A stretch of DNA of 64,000 bases from Polyangiaceae bacterium (GCA_025937835.1 JAICQO010000015.1:33508-97507), one strand, 5' to 3'; shown: positions 34,777-44,068, counted from the stretch's first letter. Notes: generated by a model not told the origin, from the sequence alone. Numbers and translations: made by a program.

Positions 34777-35790
34777 TCAGCGCGCCGCGTCCACGATCGC
34801 GCGGACCACGGCTTCGTCGCTGACTCCGTCCACGTCGGCGCGGTAGCCGAGCACCAGGCGATGACGCAGCGCCGGCAGCGCCAGCGCCCGCACGTCTTCC
34901 AGATCCGCGGCTGCTTCGCCGCGCAGCACGGCGCGGGCTTTGGCCGACAGGACCAGGGCCTGGCTACCGCGGGGACCTGCGCCGAAGCGCACGTATTTGC
35001 GCACGGTCTCCGGCGCGTCCGCGTCGTTGGGCCGAGAAATGCGCGACATGCGCACGGCCAGGTTCACGGCTTCTTCGGTGATCGGCACGCGCGGCACGAG
35101 CTGGCCGATCGCGCGGATCTCCTCGGCGCTGACCACGGGCTCGATCTGCTGCGGTTGACCCGAGGTGGTACGCCGGACGATCTCGCGCTCCTCCGCCTCG
35201 GTGGGGTACTCGACGTGGATCTCGAGCAGGAAGCGGTCGAGCTGCGCCTCGGGCAACAGGTACGTGCCCTCCTGCTCGATCGGGTTGCGCGTCGCGAACA
35301 CCTGGAACGGATCGGGCAAGGCATGCGTGACGCCGCCGACCGTGACGTGGCGCTCTTGCATGGCTTGCAGTAGCGCGGCCTGCGTCTTCGGGGGGGTGCG
35401 GTTGATCTCGTCCGCCAGCACCAGGTTCTTGAAGATCGGTCCCGGCATGAAGCTGACGTGCGGACGCGAGCCGGGCGCGGTGTCGGCGTCGTTCAGCACG
35501 TCCGTGCCCGTGATGTCGGCCGGGAGCAGATCCGGCGTGAACTGCACGCGGCCGAAGCTCAGACCGAGCGCGTCGGCGACGCTGCCCACGAGCAGCGTCT
35601 TGGCCAGGCCGGGCACGCCGACCAGCAGGGCGTGGCCGCGCGAAAGCAGCGTCACGAGCAGCGCGTCGACGACCGCCTCCTGCCCGACCACGACGCGGGA
35701 AACCTGGTCTTTCAACCGGCGGCAGGCACGGGCGCAGGTTTCGAGGAGCTGACTGTCACTTTCACCGGAGAGAGGAACGGCTGCTGTCAC
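34777..35790 (-). CDS. MoxR-family AAA+ ATPase
   Basis: 337 residues from GTG 35790. Walker A GVPGLAKT (58-65), Walker [10 protein letters not shown] (123-131), sensor 1 ATRNP and the MoxR-type [10 protein letters not shown] (arginine finger region). MoxR ATPases act as chaperones that load metals or activate VWA-domain partners. No VWA or DUF58 protein is adjacent, which is unusual. Instead an ACP and two ketosynthases follow within 12 bases, so they may share a transcript by chance or by function. First gene of the minus-strand run, divergent from the small membrane protein at 35920. Confidence 0.92.
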   Translation of the reverse strand: MTAAVPLSGESDSQLLETCARACRRLKDQVSRVVVGQEAVVDALLVTLLSRGHALLVGVPGLAKTLLVGSVADALGLSFGRVQFTPDLLPADITGTDVLNDADTAPGSRPHVSFMPGPIFKNLVLADEINRTPPKTQAALLQAMQERHVTVGGVTHALPDPFQVFATRNPIEQEGTYLLPEAQLDRFLLEIHVEYPTEAEEREIVRRTTSGQPQQIEPVVSAEEIRAIGQLVPRVPITEEAVNLAVRMSRISRPNDADAPETVRKYVRFGAGPRGSQALVLSAKARAVLRGEAAADLEDVRALALPALRHRLVLGYRADVDGVSDEAVVRAIVDAAR

Positions 35791-35919
35791 TTCACTTACT
35801 CGGCCAGGAGCTTAACACCAAAGCCCGCCGGTCTAGAGCAGCGGGGCTCTCGGCGGGAAACGGGCAAAAGGACGCCCCGTCGTTGCCGGCCGCCTCCCGC
35901 GCGTGTAAGCCGTCGCGCC

Positions 35920-36147
35920 ATGTCGGGAGAAGCCTCCCCAGACGCGCGAACGCCGGCCGCGTCAGCCGCATCGCCGCTGACCACGGCGTCGGCCGCGCCG
36001 ACGTTGGTCGTCGAGCGCCCGCCCCCCGGCCTGGGCCGCGGACAGTACGCCGCGCCGTTCTGGCTCTTGGCGCTGCTCGCGTTCCTGGCCGGCGCGCTCA
36101 CCCTCGGCTTTTACGTGCGGCATTTCCGGCGCGGTAACCCGCGATGA
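35920..36147 (+). CDS. Small single-span membrane protein
   Basis: 75 residues from ATG 35920. An Ala/Pro/Ser-rich N-terminal half is followed by one transmembrane helix (APFWLLALLAFLAGALTLGFYV) and a basic C-terminus RHFRRGNPR. Stop and next start overlap as ATGA, so it is coupled to the flippase-like gene and may be its small partner. No family recognised. Confidence 0.65.
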   Translation: MSGEASPDARTPAASAASPLTTASAAPTLVVERPPPGLGRGQYAAPFWLLALLAFLAGALTLGFYVRHFRRGNPR

Positions 36148-37127
36148 GCCGGCTCGTGAACCGCGTGATCGTGGCGATGCTGCTCGGCGTCGCGGTCTAC
36201 GCGGCGTTCGCGCTGTACACGGGCTTCGACCGGGTGAGCGGCAGCCTCGAGCACTATCGCTGGTCGTCCTTCGCGCTCGCGCTCGCGCTCGCCACGGGCA
36301 ATTACCTGCTCCGCTTCGTGAAGTGGCAGTACTACCTGAAGCGGCTTGGCGTGAGCGGAGTCAAGCCGCTCGACAGCTTCCTCGTGTTCATGTCCGGCTT
36401 CGTGCTGACGGTGACGCCGGGCAAGGTCGGCGAGGTGTTCAAGAGCGCCGTGCTGTGGAAGACGCACTCGGTGCCCGTGGCGCAAACGGCGCCGATCGTG
36501 GTCGCCGAGCGGCTCACGGACGTGATCGCGATCGTGGTGTTGATCGTGATCGGCAGCACCACCTTCCACGGCGGGCTCGGCTGGGCCGTCGCCGGTACCG
36601 CGGCCGTCGCGGCGGGCCTGTCGCTGATCCTGTGGCAGCCTCCGGTGCGCGCGCTGCTCGGCTTTCTCGCGGGGCGCCGCGGCTTTCTCGGTCGGCTCGC
36701 GCCGAAGCTCTTCGAAGCCTACGGCAGCTTGCGGATCGTCGCGGCGCCCGTGGCGCTGCTCGTGCCGACGCTCTTGTCCGTGATCGGCTGGGGCCTCGAA
36801 GCTCTGGCGCTGTTCCTGATCTTGAGCGGCTTCGGCGAGGCCGTGCCGCTCGGGCGCTCGATGTTCTTCTACGCCACGTCCACGCTGGCCGGTGCCCTGA
36901 TCCCGGTGCCCGGCGGCCTCGGCGTGGTCGAGGGCATGATCCGCGAGCAGCTGGTGCGGCTCTCGGGCGTGAGCGAAGGGGCCGCCACCGGCTCGATGAT
37001 GCTGATCCGCTTCGCGACCCTCTGGTGGTCGGTGTTGCTCGGCTTCGCGGCGCTCGCGTGCCTGCGCCTGAAGTTCCCGGGCAAGCTCGGGGACGAGGCC
37101 GCGCTCGCCGAGCCCGCGGTCAAGTAG
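36144..37127 (+). CDS. LPG synthase transmembrane-region (UPF0104-type) flippase-like protein
   Basis: 327 residues from ATG 36144. About eight hydrophobic helices. The family markers are WSSFALALALATGNYLLRFVKWQYYLKRLG near the N-terminus, VTPGKVGEVFKSAVL (the PGKxGE motif), the VVAERLTDVIAI segment, and GALIPVPGGLGVVEGM in the last third. These are shared by the membrane half of MprF and by AglD-type proteins. Without the lysyl-transferase half, such proteins are thought to move lipids or lipid-linked sugars across the membrane. It ends with an 8-base convergent overlap into the pseudouridine synthase. Confidence 0.85.
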   Translation: MSRLVNRVIVAMLLGVAVYAAFALYTGFDRVSGSLEHYRWSSFALALALATGNYLLRFVKWQYYLKRLGVSGVKPLDSFLVFMSGFVLTVTPGKVGEVFKSAVLWKTHSVPVAQTAPIVVAERLTDVIAIVVLIVIGSTTFHGGLGWAVAGTAAVAAGLSLILWQPPVRALLGFLAGRRGFLGRLAPKLFEAYGSLRIVAAPVALLVPTLLSVIGWGLEALALFLILSGFGEAVPLGRSMFFYATSTLAGALIPVPGGLGVVEGMIREQLVRLSGVSEGAATGSMMLIRFATLWWSVLLGFAALACLRLKFPGKLGDEAALAEPAVK

Positions 37128-38082
37128 CCGCGCGCAGGAACTCGAGCGCGCGCTGGAAATCCGCCGGCAGCGGCGCCTCGAAGCGGAGCGCTTGGCCCGA
37201 GCGGGGGTGCGCGAAACCGAGGCAGAACGCGTGCAGCGCCTGACGGCCGATCAGCGCGGCCGCAGGCTCGAGCTCGGACGGCAAGCGAGGGCCGCGGTAG
37301 AGCGCGTCGGCAAGCAGCGGCGTCTTCGTACACTCGAGCAGGTGGACGCGGATCTGATGAGTGCGGCCGGTCTCGAGCCGGCACTCGACGTACGCCGCGC
37401 GCCCGCCCGCAAACACTTCGAGCGGTGTGACCTCGGTCACCGCGGGGCGCCCCTCGCTGACGCGCGTCGTGAAGCGCAGCCGCGAGCGCGGATCCCGGCC
37501 GTGCAGCGTCGAGATGCGCTGCGCCTTGGGCGCTCCGATCGTGAGCGCTCGGTAGCGCCGCTCCACGCTGTGCTCGGCGAGCTGCGCCTTCAACGCCTCG
37601 CGCGCGCCCGCGTTCTTGGCCACGACCAAGACGCCGCTCGTGTCCTTGTCGATGCGATGCACGATCCCCGGGCGCAGCGCCCCGGCCGGATCCCGCGGAT
37701 CTTCGGGCACGACCTCGAAGGACGGCCGCGAAAGCAGCCCGTTCACCAGCGTGCCGGTCGGATTGCCGCGCGCCGGATGCACGACGAGGCCCGCCGGCTT
37801 GTCCACGACCAGCACGTCCGCGTCCTCGAACAGCACCGTGAATTGGACGCCTGCGTCCGGCTCGGCGCGGCTCAGCGGCTCGGGCCCTGGCTCGACCTCG
37901 AGCACCCGGCGCGGTCCGATCGAATCGCGCGCGCGGCAGGAGCGCCCGTCGATCGTGACGCGACCCTCCGTGATCCAGCGCTGGATGGTGGCGCGCGACG
38001 TGCCCGGACACAGCCGGACCAGAGCCTTGTCGATGCGCTCGGGCTCGACGTCGGTGCCGAGCTCGAAGCGCAGGCGCGTCAC
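37120..38082 (-). CDS. RluD-type rRNA pseudouridine synthase
   Basis: 320 residues from ATG 38082, overlapping the preceding gene by four bases. N-terminal S4 RNA-binding domain (ERIDKALVRL... SRATIQRWITEGRVTIDG, about 15-45). The catalytic domain carries the active Asp145 in GIVHRIDKDTSGVLV and the RTHQIRVHL segment. This is the RluA/RluC/RluD class with an S4 domain; RluD modifies 23S rRNA helix 69. The precise target cannot be settled from motifs. Confidence 0.92.
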   Translation of the reverse strand: MTRLRFELGTDVEPERIDKALVRLCPGTSRATIQRWITEGRVTIDGRSCRARDSIGPRRVLEVEPGPEPLSRAEPDAGVQFTVLFEDADVLVVDKPAGLVVHPARGNPTGTLVNGLLSRPSFEVVPEDPRDPAGALRPGIVHRIDKDTSGVLVVAKNAGAREALKAQLAEHSVERRYRALTIGAPKAQRISTLHGRDPRSRLRFTTRVSEGRPAVTEVTPLEVFAGGRAAYVECRLETGRTHQIRVHLLECTKTPLLADALYRGPRLPSELEPAAALIGRQALHAFCLGFAHPRSGQALRFEAPLPADFQRALEFLRAAT

Positions 38083-38342
38083 CAGATCTTGCTTTTCACG
38101 TGGCCCTTGGACTTGACCAAGATGTCCACGAGCGCGCGATCGTAGAAGTTCCGGTGGTAGAGGTCCGGAGACACGCGGCTCTTGTAAAGCGCGCGGCCCT
38201 CCTCGATCTCCTCCGAAAGCTCGTCGAACAGGCTGTCCCCTTCGATGCCTCGAACGATCTTTTCCTCGTTGTAGAGCGAGAGATCGCTCGCAATTGCACG
38301 AGCCAAGCGGCGGGCGGCTTCCTCCGTCTCGATGAGCGGCAT
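38079..38342 (-). CDS. Small conserved-looking hypothetical protein
   Basis: 87 residues from ATG 38342; longer in-frame readings start inside the neighbouring gene's tail and lack a sensible sequence. Mostly helical and charged (ETEEAARRLARAIASDLSLY, EEKIVRGIEGDSLFDELSEEIEEGRALYKSRV), ending VKSKGHVKSKIW. No cysteines, no signal. The four-base overlap with the pseudouridine synthase points to co-translation and perhaps a ribosome- or RNA-related role (inference). Not recognised. Confidence 0.7.
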   Translation of the reverse strand: MPLIETEEAARRLARAIASDLSLYNEEKIVRGIEGDSLFDELSEEIEEGRALYKSRVSPDLYHRNFYDRALVDILVKSKGHVKSKIW

Positions 38343-38388
38343 CGCGACGAAGTATCGCCTGCTCGCCCGAAGCCTGTCAAAAACCCGC

Positions 38389-39810
38389 CTAGGCTTTTCC
38401 GTCCCCGGCCTGCTCGGAGTGGGCGGGACCGAAGGCGGAGGCGGACAGGGCCGACAAGACGGCCACACACACGAGCCCGTAGCGCCCGGCCCCGAAGAAC
38501 GCGGCGTGGGTCAGCGCCGTGGCCAAGACCGCCGCCGCAGCGAGCAGCGCGTCGGGCCGGCTGCGCAGCGACCGCCCCAGCAAGGCCGCCTGCAGCACCA
38601 AGACGAGGTGCGCGATCCAGGCTCCCTTCATCAACAAAAGCAGCGCCGAAACAGCCGCGCACAGCTTTCGAGCGCGGCGGCGCGGCCCCGGGGTTCGAGC
38701 CAGACCCACGACGCCGGCAAGCAGGACCAGCCGCTGGACGAGCGCCTCGGCGACCCCCAATTGCAGCTTGGCCGAGGCGCCGAATGCCCCGGCGTTGGAG
38801 GTGTGCAGGTAGTACCCGGGCGCACCCGACCAGTCGAAGGTGTGGAGCAGCTTGGCCGGTACGAGCGACAGATAACGGCCGGGTTCTGCGAGGACATGGC
38901 GGAGCCCGGCAGCCCCGAAGCAGCGATCTTTATCGGCCTCGCCGTAGACCTCGCGGCACTCTTCGGGAACGCCGAGCCGTTCGAGCGGAACGAAGCTGCC
39001 GGTCGCACCGGGGGCCGCGCCGATGAACAGGTTCCAGCCGCCGTTGGCGCTGACGAGCACGCAGCGGTCCATGCGTGCGCAGTTGCGGGCCGTCCACGGC
39101 AACACCGTGAGGAGAGCGAGCGCCGTCACGAGCAGGGCGCCCCGGGCCTGCGAGCGCCATCCTCGCCGGAGCCGGCACATCGCTCCGAGCACGGGAACCA
39201 GCAGCAACGCCTGTGGCCGGACCAGCACCAGAAAGCCCGCGCCGAGACCGAGCGCGATCCAGCCGAAGCGCGCCCGCTCGCGCGCGCCGAGCTCGAGCGC
39301 CGCCGCTCCGAGGATCGCGAGCAGGGCCGCGGTCACGCCCTCCGTCATCAGCGCGGGCGTGTAAAACACGAGGCTCGGATGCAGCGCCGCGATCGAGGCC
39401 GCGAGCGCGGCAGGTCCCGCGGGAGCCGCGCCGCGAGCGATGCGGTGGACGCCGAGCACCCCGAGCGCGCCGATCACCGCGTTCGCGAGCCCGGCCACGA
39501 TCACGCCGCTACCGAAGAGCCGGTACAGGAGCCCGAGCAACGCCGGGTACCCGACCGGGTAATGCGCCGCGTACGTGACGGCGCCGTCGGGCCAGGCCCA
39601 GGTGTAGCCGAGCCCCCGCGACAGCCGCTCGGCGAAGACCTGGTAGTAAATGCCGTCGTCGGCCGGGGGAAAGCGCTCCCGGCTCCAGCCGAGGATCGCC
39701 AGCCGAACGCCGAGCGCGAGCGCCGCGAGCCACAGCCCCTGCCGCCAGGTCCCCTCGGCGCGGAACGCCGCGCGCAGCCGGGCCGAACGCTCGGAGCCGA
39801 GGGCCATCAC
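38389..39810 (-). CDS. GT39/ArnT-type membrane glycosyltransferase
   Basis: 473 residues from GTG 39810 (ATG 39807 follows at once). About ten membrane helices. The GT-C signature acidic loop is in the first periplasmic segment (SRERFPPADDGIYYQVFAERLSRGLGYTW), where DD is the likely catalytic site. A large soluble loop (RNCARMDRCVLVSANGGWNLFIGAAPG...) is also seen in dolichyl- or undecaprenyl-phosphate sugar transferases. It transfers a sugar from a polyprenyl carrier to lipid or protein on the outer face. Begins one base after the Maf stop, hence likely one transcript. Confidence 0.82.
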   Translation of the reverse strand: MMALGSERSARLRAAFRAEGTWRQGLWLAALALGVRLAILGWSRERFPPADDGIYYQVFAERLSRGLGYTWAWPDGAVTYAAHYPVGYPALLGLLYRLFGSGVIVAGLANAVIGALGVLGVHRIARGAAPAGPAALAASIAALHPSLVFYTPALMTEGVTAALLAILGAAALELGARERARFGWIALGLGAGFLVLVRPQALLLVPVLGAMCRLRRGWRSQARGALLVTALALLTVLPWTARNCARMDRCVLVSANGGWNLFIGAAPGATGSFVPLERLGVPEECREVYGEADKDRCFGAAGLRHVLAEPGRYLSLVPAKLLHTFDWSGAPGYYLHTSNAGAFGASAKLQLGVAEALVQRLVLLAGVVGLARTPGPRRRARKLCAAVSALLLLMKGAWIAHLVLVLQAALLGRSLRSRPDALLAAAAVLATALTHAAFFGAGRYGLVCVAVLSALSASAFGPAHSEQAGDGKA

Positions 39811-39811
39811 G

Positions 39812-40426
39812 TCACGGGTACTCGCCGAGCAGGCCGAGCTGCGTCAAATCCGCGACGAGCTCGGAGGCCGGCAGCCCGACCACGTTCGTGTACGAGCCGT
39901 GCACCCGCTCGACCAGGAACGAACCGAGCCCTTGCGCGGCGTACGCGCCGGCCTTGTCGAGCCCCTCCCCGCTCGCGGCATAACGGCGGATCTCGCTCGG
40001 GGAGGCCGCGCGCAGCGTCACCTCGGTGTTCACGCTGCGCGCGACGCTCGCGGTCTCGAACGGCGCCGCCGCCGCGATCGCGTAGCGAGTCGTGACGCGG
40101 TGGGTGCGCCCGCACAGGTCCGTGAGGAGCCGCTCGGCGTCCGCGATGTCGTTCGGCTTGCCGAGGATGCGCGAGCCGAGCACGACGATCGTGTCCGCTA
40201 CCAGGATGGCTCGAAAGCGCCGGCCCTCGGCCGCGCTCCGCCGCGCCACGGCCGCGAGCTTGTCGGCCACGATGCGCTCGACGTAGGCATCGGGCCCCTC
40301 TCCGGACAGAGCGTGCTCCGGCACGTCCGCCGGCAGCACCGAAAACGGGATTCGGAGGCTCTCCAGGATGTCTCGGCGTCTCGGGGATTGCGACCCGAGC
40401 AAGAGCGGCAGACTCGAGCTCAGCAT
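39812..40426 (-). CDS. maf: Maf-family nucleotide pyrophosphatase
   Basis: 204 residues from ATG 40426. The Maf signature is at the N-terminus: LLLGSQSPRRRDILESLRIPF. The catalytic region is VADTIVVLGSRILGKPND with the DT pair, and the C-terminal GSYTNVVGLP is typical. Maf proteins hydrolyse dTTP, UTP or modified nucleotides and are linked to septum control. The start lies 10 bases from the nearest upstream in-frame ATG of the divergent barrel gene, leaving little room for promoters; the true promoters may be inside the opposite genes. Confidence 0.92.
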   Translation of the reverse strand: MLSSSLPLLLGSQSPRRRDILESLRIPFSVLPADVPEHALSGEGPDAYVERIVADKLAAVARRSAAEGRRFRAILVADTIVVLGSRILGKPNDIADAERLLTDLCGRTHRVTTRYAIAAAAPFETASVARSVNTEVTLRAASPSEIRRYAASGEGLDKAGAYAAQGLGSFLVERVHGSYTNVVGLPASELVADLTQLGLLGEYP

Positions 40427-40480
40427 CGCCCGCGCATGCAGGAGCCGCCGAGGGGCGTCAACCGCGCTATCGTCCGCGCC

Positions 40481-41473
40481 GTGCGGCGTCTGATCCCCTG
40501 GGCCCCGATGCTCGCGAGCCTGCTCTCGGCGGCGCCGCGGCCGGCCGAAGCCCTCGAGCGCTGCCAGAGCCCGGACTCGAGCTCCTCGTGTATCGATGCC
40601 AACGTGCTCTGGCAGCGGCCCGGTCCGAGCGATTTCGTCGCCGTCGCGCCGGCGCGCGTGACCCCGGTACGAGAGGTCGCGCTGGCCGCGCGCGTCAGCC
40701 TGCTCGAGCGGCCGCTGGTGCTCGGCGTCGAAAGACCGGACAGCTCCGAGCACGAGCTCGCGCTGGTCGAGCGCGCGCTGGACCAGGAGCTCGCGCTCGG
40801 CTTCGGCCTCGGACGGCGCCTCGAGCTCGGCGTGGCGCTCGCCACGGTGCTGCGCCAATCGGGGCTCGGCGCCGGCAGCATCCGCTCGCGCGGCTCCGAA
40901 CCCCTGCCCACCACGGCCGTGCGCGATCCGCGCCTCGGCCTCGCCTGGAACGCGCTCGACACACCGGGGCTCGCGCTCGCGTTGCGCGCCGAGCTCGCCG
41001 CGCCGCTCGGCGACCGCGACGGCTTCACGAGCTCGGGCAGCGCGACGGCCGCGCCGGGGGCCGCGCTTCGCGTCGAGCTCGGACCGCTGCTCCTGGGCGC
41101 CGAGCTCGCGGCCCGTTTGCGGAGCGCCCAGAGCCTCGGCACGCTGCGGAGCGGCTCGCAGCTCTACGCGGCGCTGGCAGTCGCGCTGCGTCCCTCTCCG
41201 AGCCTGGCTTTTTCGCTCGAGGCGTTCGCGTTGCCGAGCCTGATCGCATCCGAGAGCGCCCGCGCGCGCGAGCTCGGGCTCGAGCTGGGCTCGCTGCCGG
41301 CGGAGTGGTTACTGTCCGCAGCCTGGCTCCCCGAGCCCTCTCTCCGCCTCTCGGCCTTCGGCGGATCGGGGCTGCCGCTCTCGCGCGAGACCGAGCAGGG
41401 CGTGTCCCGCTCGTTCTACGGAGCGACCTCGCCCGAGCTCCGCTGTGCCCTCGAGCTCCGCTACGCGCCTTGA
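40481..41473 (+). CDS. Predicted outer-membrane beta-barrel protein
   Basis: 330 residues from GTG 40481, giving signal MRRLIPWAPMLASLLSAAPRPAEA; an in-frame ATG at 40436 is the alternative and would add 15 residues before the signal. After a short Cys pair (ERCQSPDSSSSC) the chain is a series of amphipathic strands with Gly turns (LALGFGLGRRLELGVALATVL, LGLAWNALDTPGLALALRAELAAPLGD, ALAVALRPSPSLAFSLEAFALP). It ends in ELRCALELRYAP. This looks like the barrel part of myxobacterial OmpA-like proteins without the OmpA domain. Role unknown. Confidence 0.65.
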   Translation: MRRLIPWAPMLASLLSAAPRPAEALERCQSPDSSSSCIDANVLWQRPGPSDFVAVAPARVTPVREVALAARVSLLERPLVLGVERPDSSEHELALVERALDQELALGFGLGRRLELGVALATVLRQSGLGAGSIRSRGSEPLPTTAVRDPRLGLAWNALDTPGLALALRAELAAPLGDRDGFTSSGSATAAPGAALRVELGPLLLGAELAARLRSAQSLGTLRSGSQLYAALAVALRPSPSLAFSLEAFALPSLIASESARARELGLELGSLPAEWLLSAAWLPEPSLRLSAFGGSGLPLSRETEQGVSRSFYGATSPELRCALELRYAP

Positions 41474-41495
41474 CGTCGTAGCGGGCCATTCGAGC

Positions 41496-42098
41496 TCAGA
41501 ACAGCCGCTCGTGCACGAAGATCGCGTCGCCGGCCTGGAGCGGGATGTCCGGAGAGGCGCCCTCCGTGATCGAGTCCACGCTGACGACGGCGGTGTGACG
41601 CTTCTCTTTACTCTTGCGGGTGATGTTCACGCGATCGGCGTCGGCGATCGCGGTCAGGCCGCCCGCCAGCGAGATCGCCTGGATCAGGCTCAACCCCGGC
41701 GTATACGGGTAGCTCCCGGGCTTCGCGACCTGCCCGAGCACCGTGACCCGCCGGCTGTGAAACTCCTTCACCTGGACGATCACGCTCGGGTCGGCGAGGA
41801 ACTTCTGCTCGATCAGCAACCGTCGAACGAGCTGCGCGACCTCTTGCGCCTCGAGCCCGATCACCTTCACGTTGTGGATGTACGGCACGTCGACCGAGCC
41901 GTCGGCCGCCACCTGGTACTCTTTCGGAAGGTCCTTCTCGCCGACGATTTCGAGCAGAAAGACGTCACCGGGGCCCAGCACGCTGCGCTCGCTGGCCTCG
42001 GGCAGATCGACCCGATTCTTGACCGGTGCTCCGCGGCACGCGACGGCGGCGCTCGCCACGACGGCGAAGGCCAGAAGCTCCCGACGACGCACGCTCAC
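41496..42098 (-). CDS. Short OPX-type polysaccharide export lipoprotein (Wza-like)
   Basis: 200 residues from GTG 42098 (GTGA overlap with the barrel gene). Signal MSVRRRELLAFAVVASAAVAC with a lipobox-like VAC. Next is the polysaccharide export (PES) domain LGPGDVFLLEIVGEKDLPKEYQVAADGSVDVPYIHNVKVIGL, then one SLBB domain (RVTVLGQVAKPGSYPYTPGLSLIQAISLAGGLT... RVNITRKS) and a closing GDAIFVHERLF. It is about 180 residues shorter than E. coli Wza and has no C-terminal helix to cross the outer membrane. Myxobacterial OPX proteins of this kind are proposed to rely on a separate barrel protein. Here that barrel is the adjacent gene. Confidence 0.88.
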   Translation of the reverse strand: MSVRRRELLAFAVVASAAVACRGAPVKNRVDLPEASERSVLGPGDVFLLEIVGEKDLPKEYQVAADGSVDVPYIHNVKVIGLEAQEVAQLVRRLLIEQKFLADPSVIVQVKEFHSRRVTVLGQVAKPGSYPYTPGLSLIQAISLAGGLTAIADADRVNITRKSKEKRHTAVVSVDSITEGASPDIPLQAGDAIFVHERLF

Positions 42099-43432
42099 CA
42101 GAATACGCGCGCGCCGGCGTAGGCTTGCCAGCGCTGGAAATCGACGTCTTCGACGACATCGCCGCCGAGCGCTCGGATCGGATCACCCGAGCTCGAGTCG
42201 TAGCGCACCGTCGCGTTCAGGCCGACGATGTCGCTCAGGCGATACTCCGCGAACAGCCGTGCGTCGAAGCGCTGCTGCTCGTTCTCCCGAAACTCGACGT
42301 CTTCGGGGTTAGTGATGAACGAGTAGCCGCCCTCGAGCGAGGTGAGCACGACGCCACCGAAAAAGTACGAGAAGTTCGCGTAAATGCGGTCGCGCACGTA
42401 GAACGCGGACAGATAGCTGTTGCTGACGTCGCGGTTGTAACCGACCGCGATCGCCGACAGACCGAGGGTCGCAGCCGTGGGGTCCATCGCCGGCGACGCC
42501 ATGATGAAGTATTTGAGCTCGGCTTGGCCGATCGGCGTGTCCGCGTTCTCGGGAATACCGTTGTAGAAGGTGGCGAGCCAGCCCACCATGCCGATGAAGG
42601 CGAGGCGATTGGTGATCAGGCCCGTCAGACCGATCCGCGAGCGCAAGATGTCGCCGTTCTGCGGCAGCAACGGATCGTCGAGCATGTAGCGGACGAACGT
42701 GTACGAGCCGTCGTAAGCCAGCGCGGTGCGCGGCAGAAAACGCCAGCGTCCGCGCGTGTTCACGCTCTGCTGTACGTTCTCGAGCAGCTCGTAGTTCTGT
42801 TCCTCGAAGTAGTTGTAGACGAGGTCGTAGCCCACTCGCCATTCGAACAGGCCGCCGCCGGGACGCCAGGTGAGCCCCGCGCCACCGCGCGCCGTGCCGC
42901 GGTCGAACGCGAACTGCGTCTCGGGCTCGTTCGATGCCTCCCCCACGCGCTGATACTCGCCGATCAAATCGAGGCTGAACGGGCGCTGCGGGGCGACGAC
43001 CGCGTTCAAGCTCACGCCGACGTCCACGTGGCGCTGATCCGAGACCTCCTCGGAGTAGTCCGAGTCCGCAGCGAACAGCTCGTTGTAGCTCGCGTACGCA
43101 GACGCGCGGAAGGTGAAGGCGGGCGGCGGCCCCGGATTGAGCCCGAGGCGCCTCTGGCCGAGCGTGCTCAAGCTGATCGACGGCGTGAGCCGCAAGCGGT
43201 ACGCGGCGATGGTCGGCTCGTCCCCCTCGCCGGAGCGCTGGAAATAGTTGCTGTCGTAGCCGAGCTCGGCCGCGACGCCCGGGTGGAGCTCCAGGTTGCC
43301 GACGCGAAGGCCCATGCCCTCGCCGAAGCGGCGGTCACTCAGCCACGGCTGCTGCACCGGGCTGGATTGAGCCGCGGCGGTGCGGGCCAGACCCATGACC
43401 ACAATTGCCACCAGTGTAGACGCTAGCTTCAT
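42095..43432 (-). CDS. Outer-membrane beta-barrel, proposed partner of the OPX exporter
   Basis: 445 residues from ATG 43432; ATG 43462 is also in frame and adds ten residues before the Met-Lys signal (MKLASTLVAIVVMGLARTAAAQ). The mature chain is almost entirely amphipathic strands with aromatic girdles (RVGNLELHPGVAAELGYDSNYFQRS, FEWRVGYDLVYNYFEEQNY, YANFSYFFGGVVLTSLEGGYSFI), sixteen or more strands by eye. It ends in ...AYAGARVFW with the C-terminal aromatic recognised by the Bam machinery. Directly next to the short OPX gene. By analogy with Wzp/ExoB barrels of Myxococcus it should form the outer-membrane pore for the polymer (inference). Confidence 0.8.
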   Translation of the reverse strand: MKLASTLVAIVVMGLARTAAAQSSPVQQPWLSDRRFGEGMGLRVGNLELHPGVAAELGYDSNYFQRSGEGDEPTIAAYRLRLTPSISLSTLGQRRLGLNPGPPPAFTFRASAYASYNELFAADSDYSEEVSDQRHVDVGVSLNAVVAPQRPFSLDLIGEYQRVGEASNEPETQFAFDRGTARGGAGLTWRPGGGLFEWRVGYDLVYNYFEEQNYELLENVQQSVNTRGRWRFLPRTALAYDGSYTFVRYMLDDPLLPQNGDILRSRIGLTGLITNRLAFIGMVGWLATFYNGIPENADTPIGQAELKYFIMASPAMDPTAATLGLSAIAVGYNRDVSNSYLSAFYVRDRIYANFSYFFGGVVLTSLEGGYSFITNPEDVEFRENEQQRFDARLFAEYRLSDIVGLNATVRYDSSSGDPIRALGGDVVEDVDFQRWQAYAGARVFW

Positions 43433-43480
43433 GCGGAGCCCGATTCCGATCCCATCTTTCAAACGATCGTGGGATGGGCT

Positions 43481-44056
43481 TCAGAGCGTTGGGCTCGTCA
43501 ACACCGGCGGCTCGACGATGATCGGCGGGTCCGTCGGCTCCGACGGATCGGTGTCCGCGACGTTGGGATCGATGTCCACCTTGACCCTGGACTCGTCGAC
43601 GAAACCGGATTGCTCGCCGATGCAGGCGTTCGCCTCTCCCCCCAGAGTCGTGACTCGATCCTTCAGCACCTGAGCGACCGTGTATTCGTGCTTCGCTCGC
43701 ACCGCGTCGTTCTCGGTCACTGCAGCGTTCAGCGCTTCGATGCGGTCGTTGGCGGTGCGGATCGCGAGGTCGATCTGGTTCAGCTTGTCGTTCAGGCAGA
43801 GCACGCGAACCACGTCGCGGTTCTCGCGGGCCTCGGCGAGCTGACGGCGGACGACGCTGGCGGTGCGGTCCATCGCTGGCGCAAAGGCCTTGGCCTCGGC
43901 CAGCAGCTGCTGCGGAGTGCCCACCACTTCCCGCGAGTCGGCGGACGGCGTGGGAGGGGCAGGAGGCGGCTCCGCAGTTTGCGCCGCAGCAACCCCGACC
44001 ACGGCGGTCAGCCCGCACAGGGTGACCAGGCTCTTGGACTTAAGGATGGAACCCAT
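43481..44056 (-). CDS. Periplasmic helical protein in the export locus
   Basis: 191 residues from ATG 44056, chosen because AGAGG lies five bases upstream and an export signal follows (MGSILKSKSLVTLCGLTAVVGVAAAQ). After a Pro-rich segment, about residues 45-150 are a long helical stretch (QQLLAEAKAFAPAMDRTASVVRRQLAEARENRDVVRVLCLNDKL...) with two cysteines (VLCLN, NACIGE) that could pair. The C-terminal 40 residues are acidic and Pro-rich. No family recognised. Its place between the AgmX-domain gene and the barrel/OPX pair suggests a periplasmic adaptor of the export machine. Confidence 0.7.
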   Translation of the reverse strand: MGSILKSKSLVTLCGLTAVVGVAAAQTAEPPPAPPTPSADSREVVGTPQQLLAEAKAFAPAMDRTASVVRRQLAEARENRDVVRVLCLNDKLNQIDLAIRTANDRIEALNAAVTENDAVRAKHEYTVAQVLKDRVTTLGGEANACIGEQSGFVDESRVKVDIDPNVADTDPSEPTDPPIIVEPPVLTSPTL

Positions 44057-44068
44057 GTGACCTCTTCG

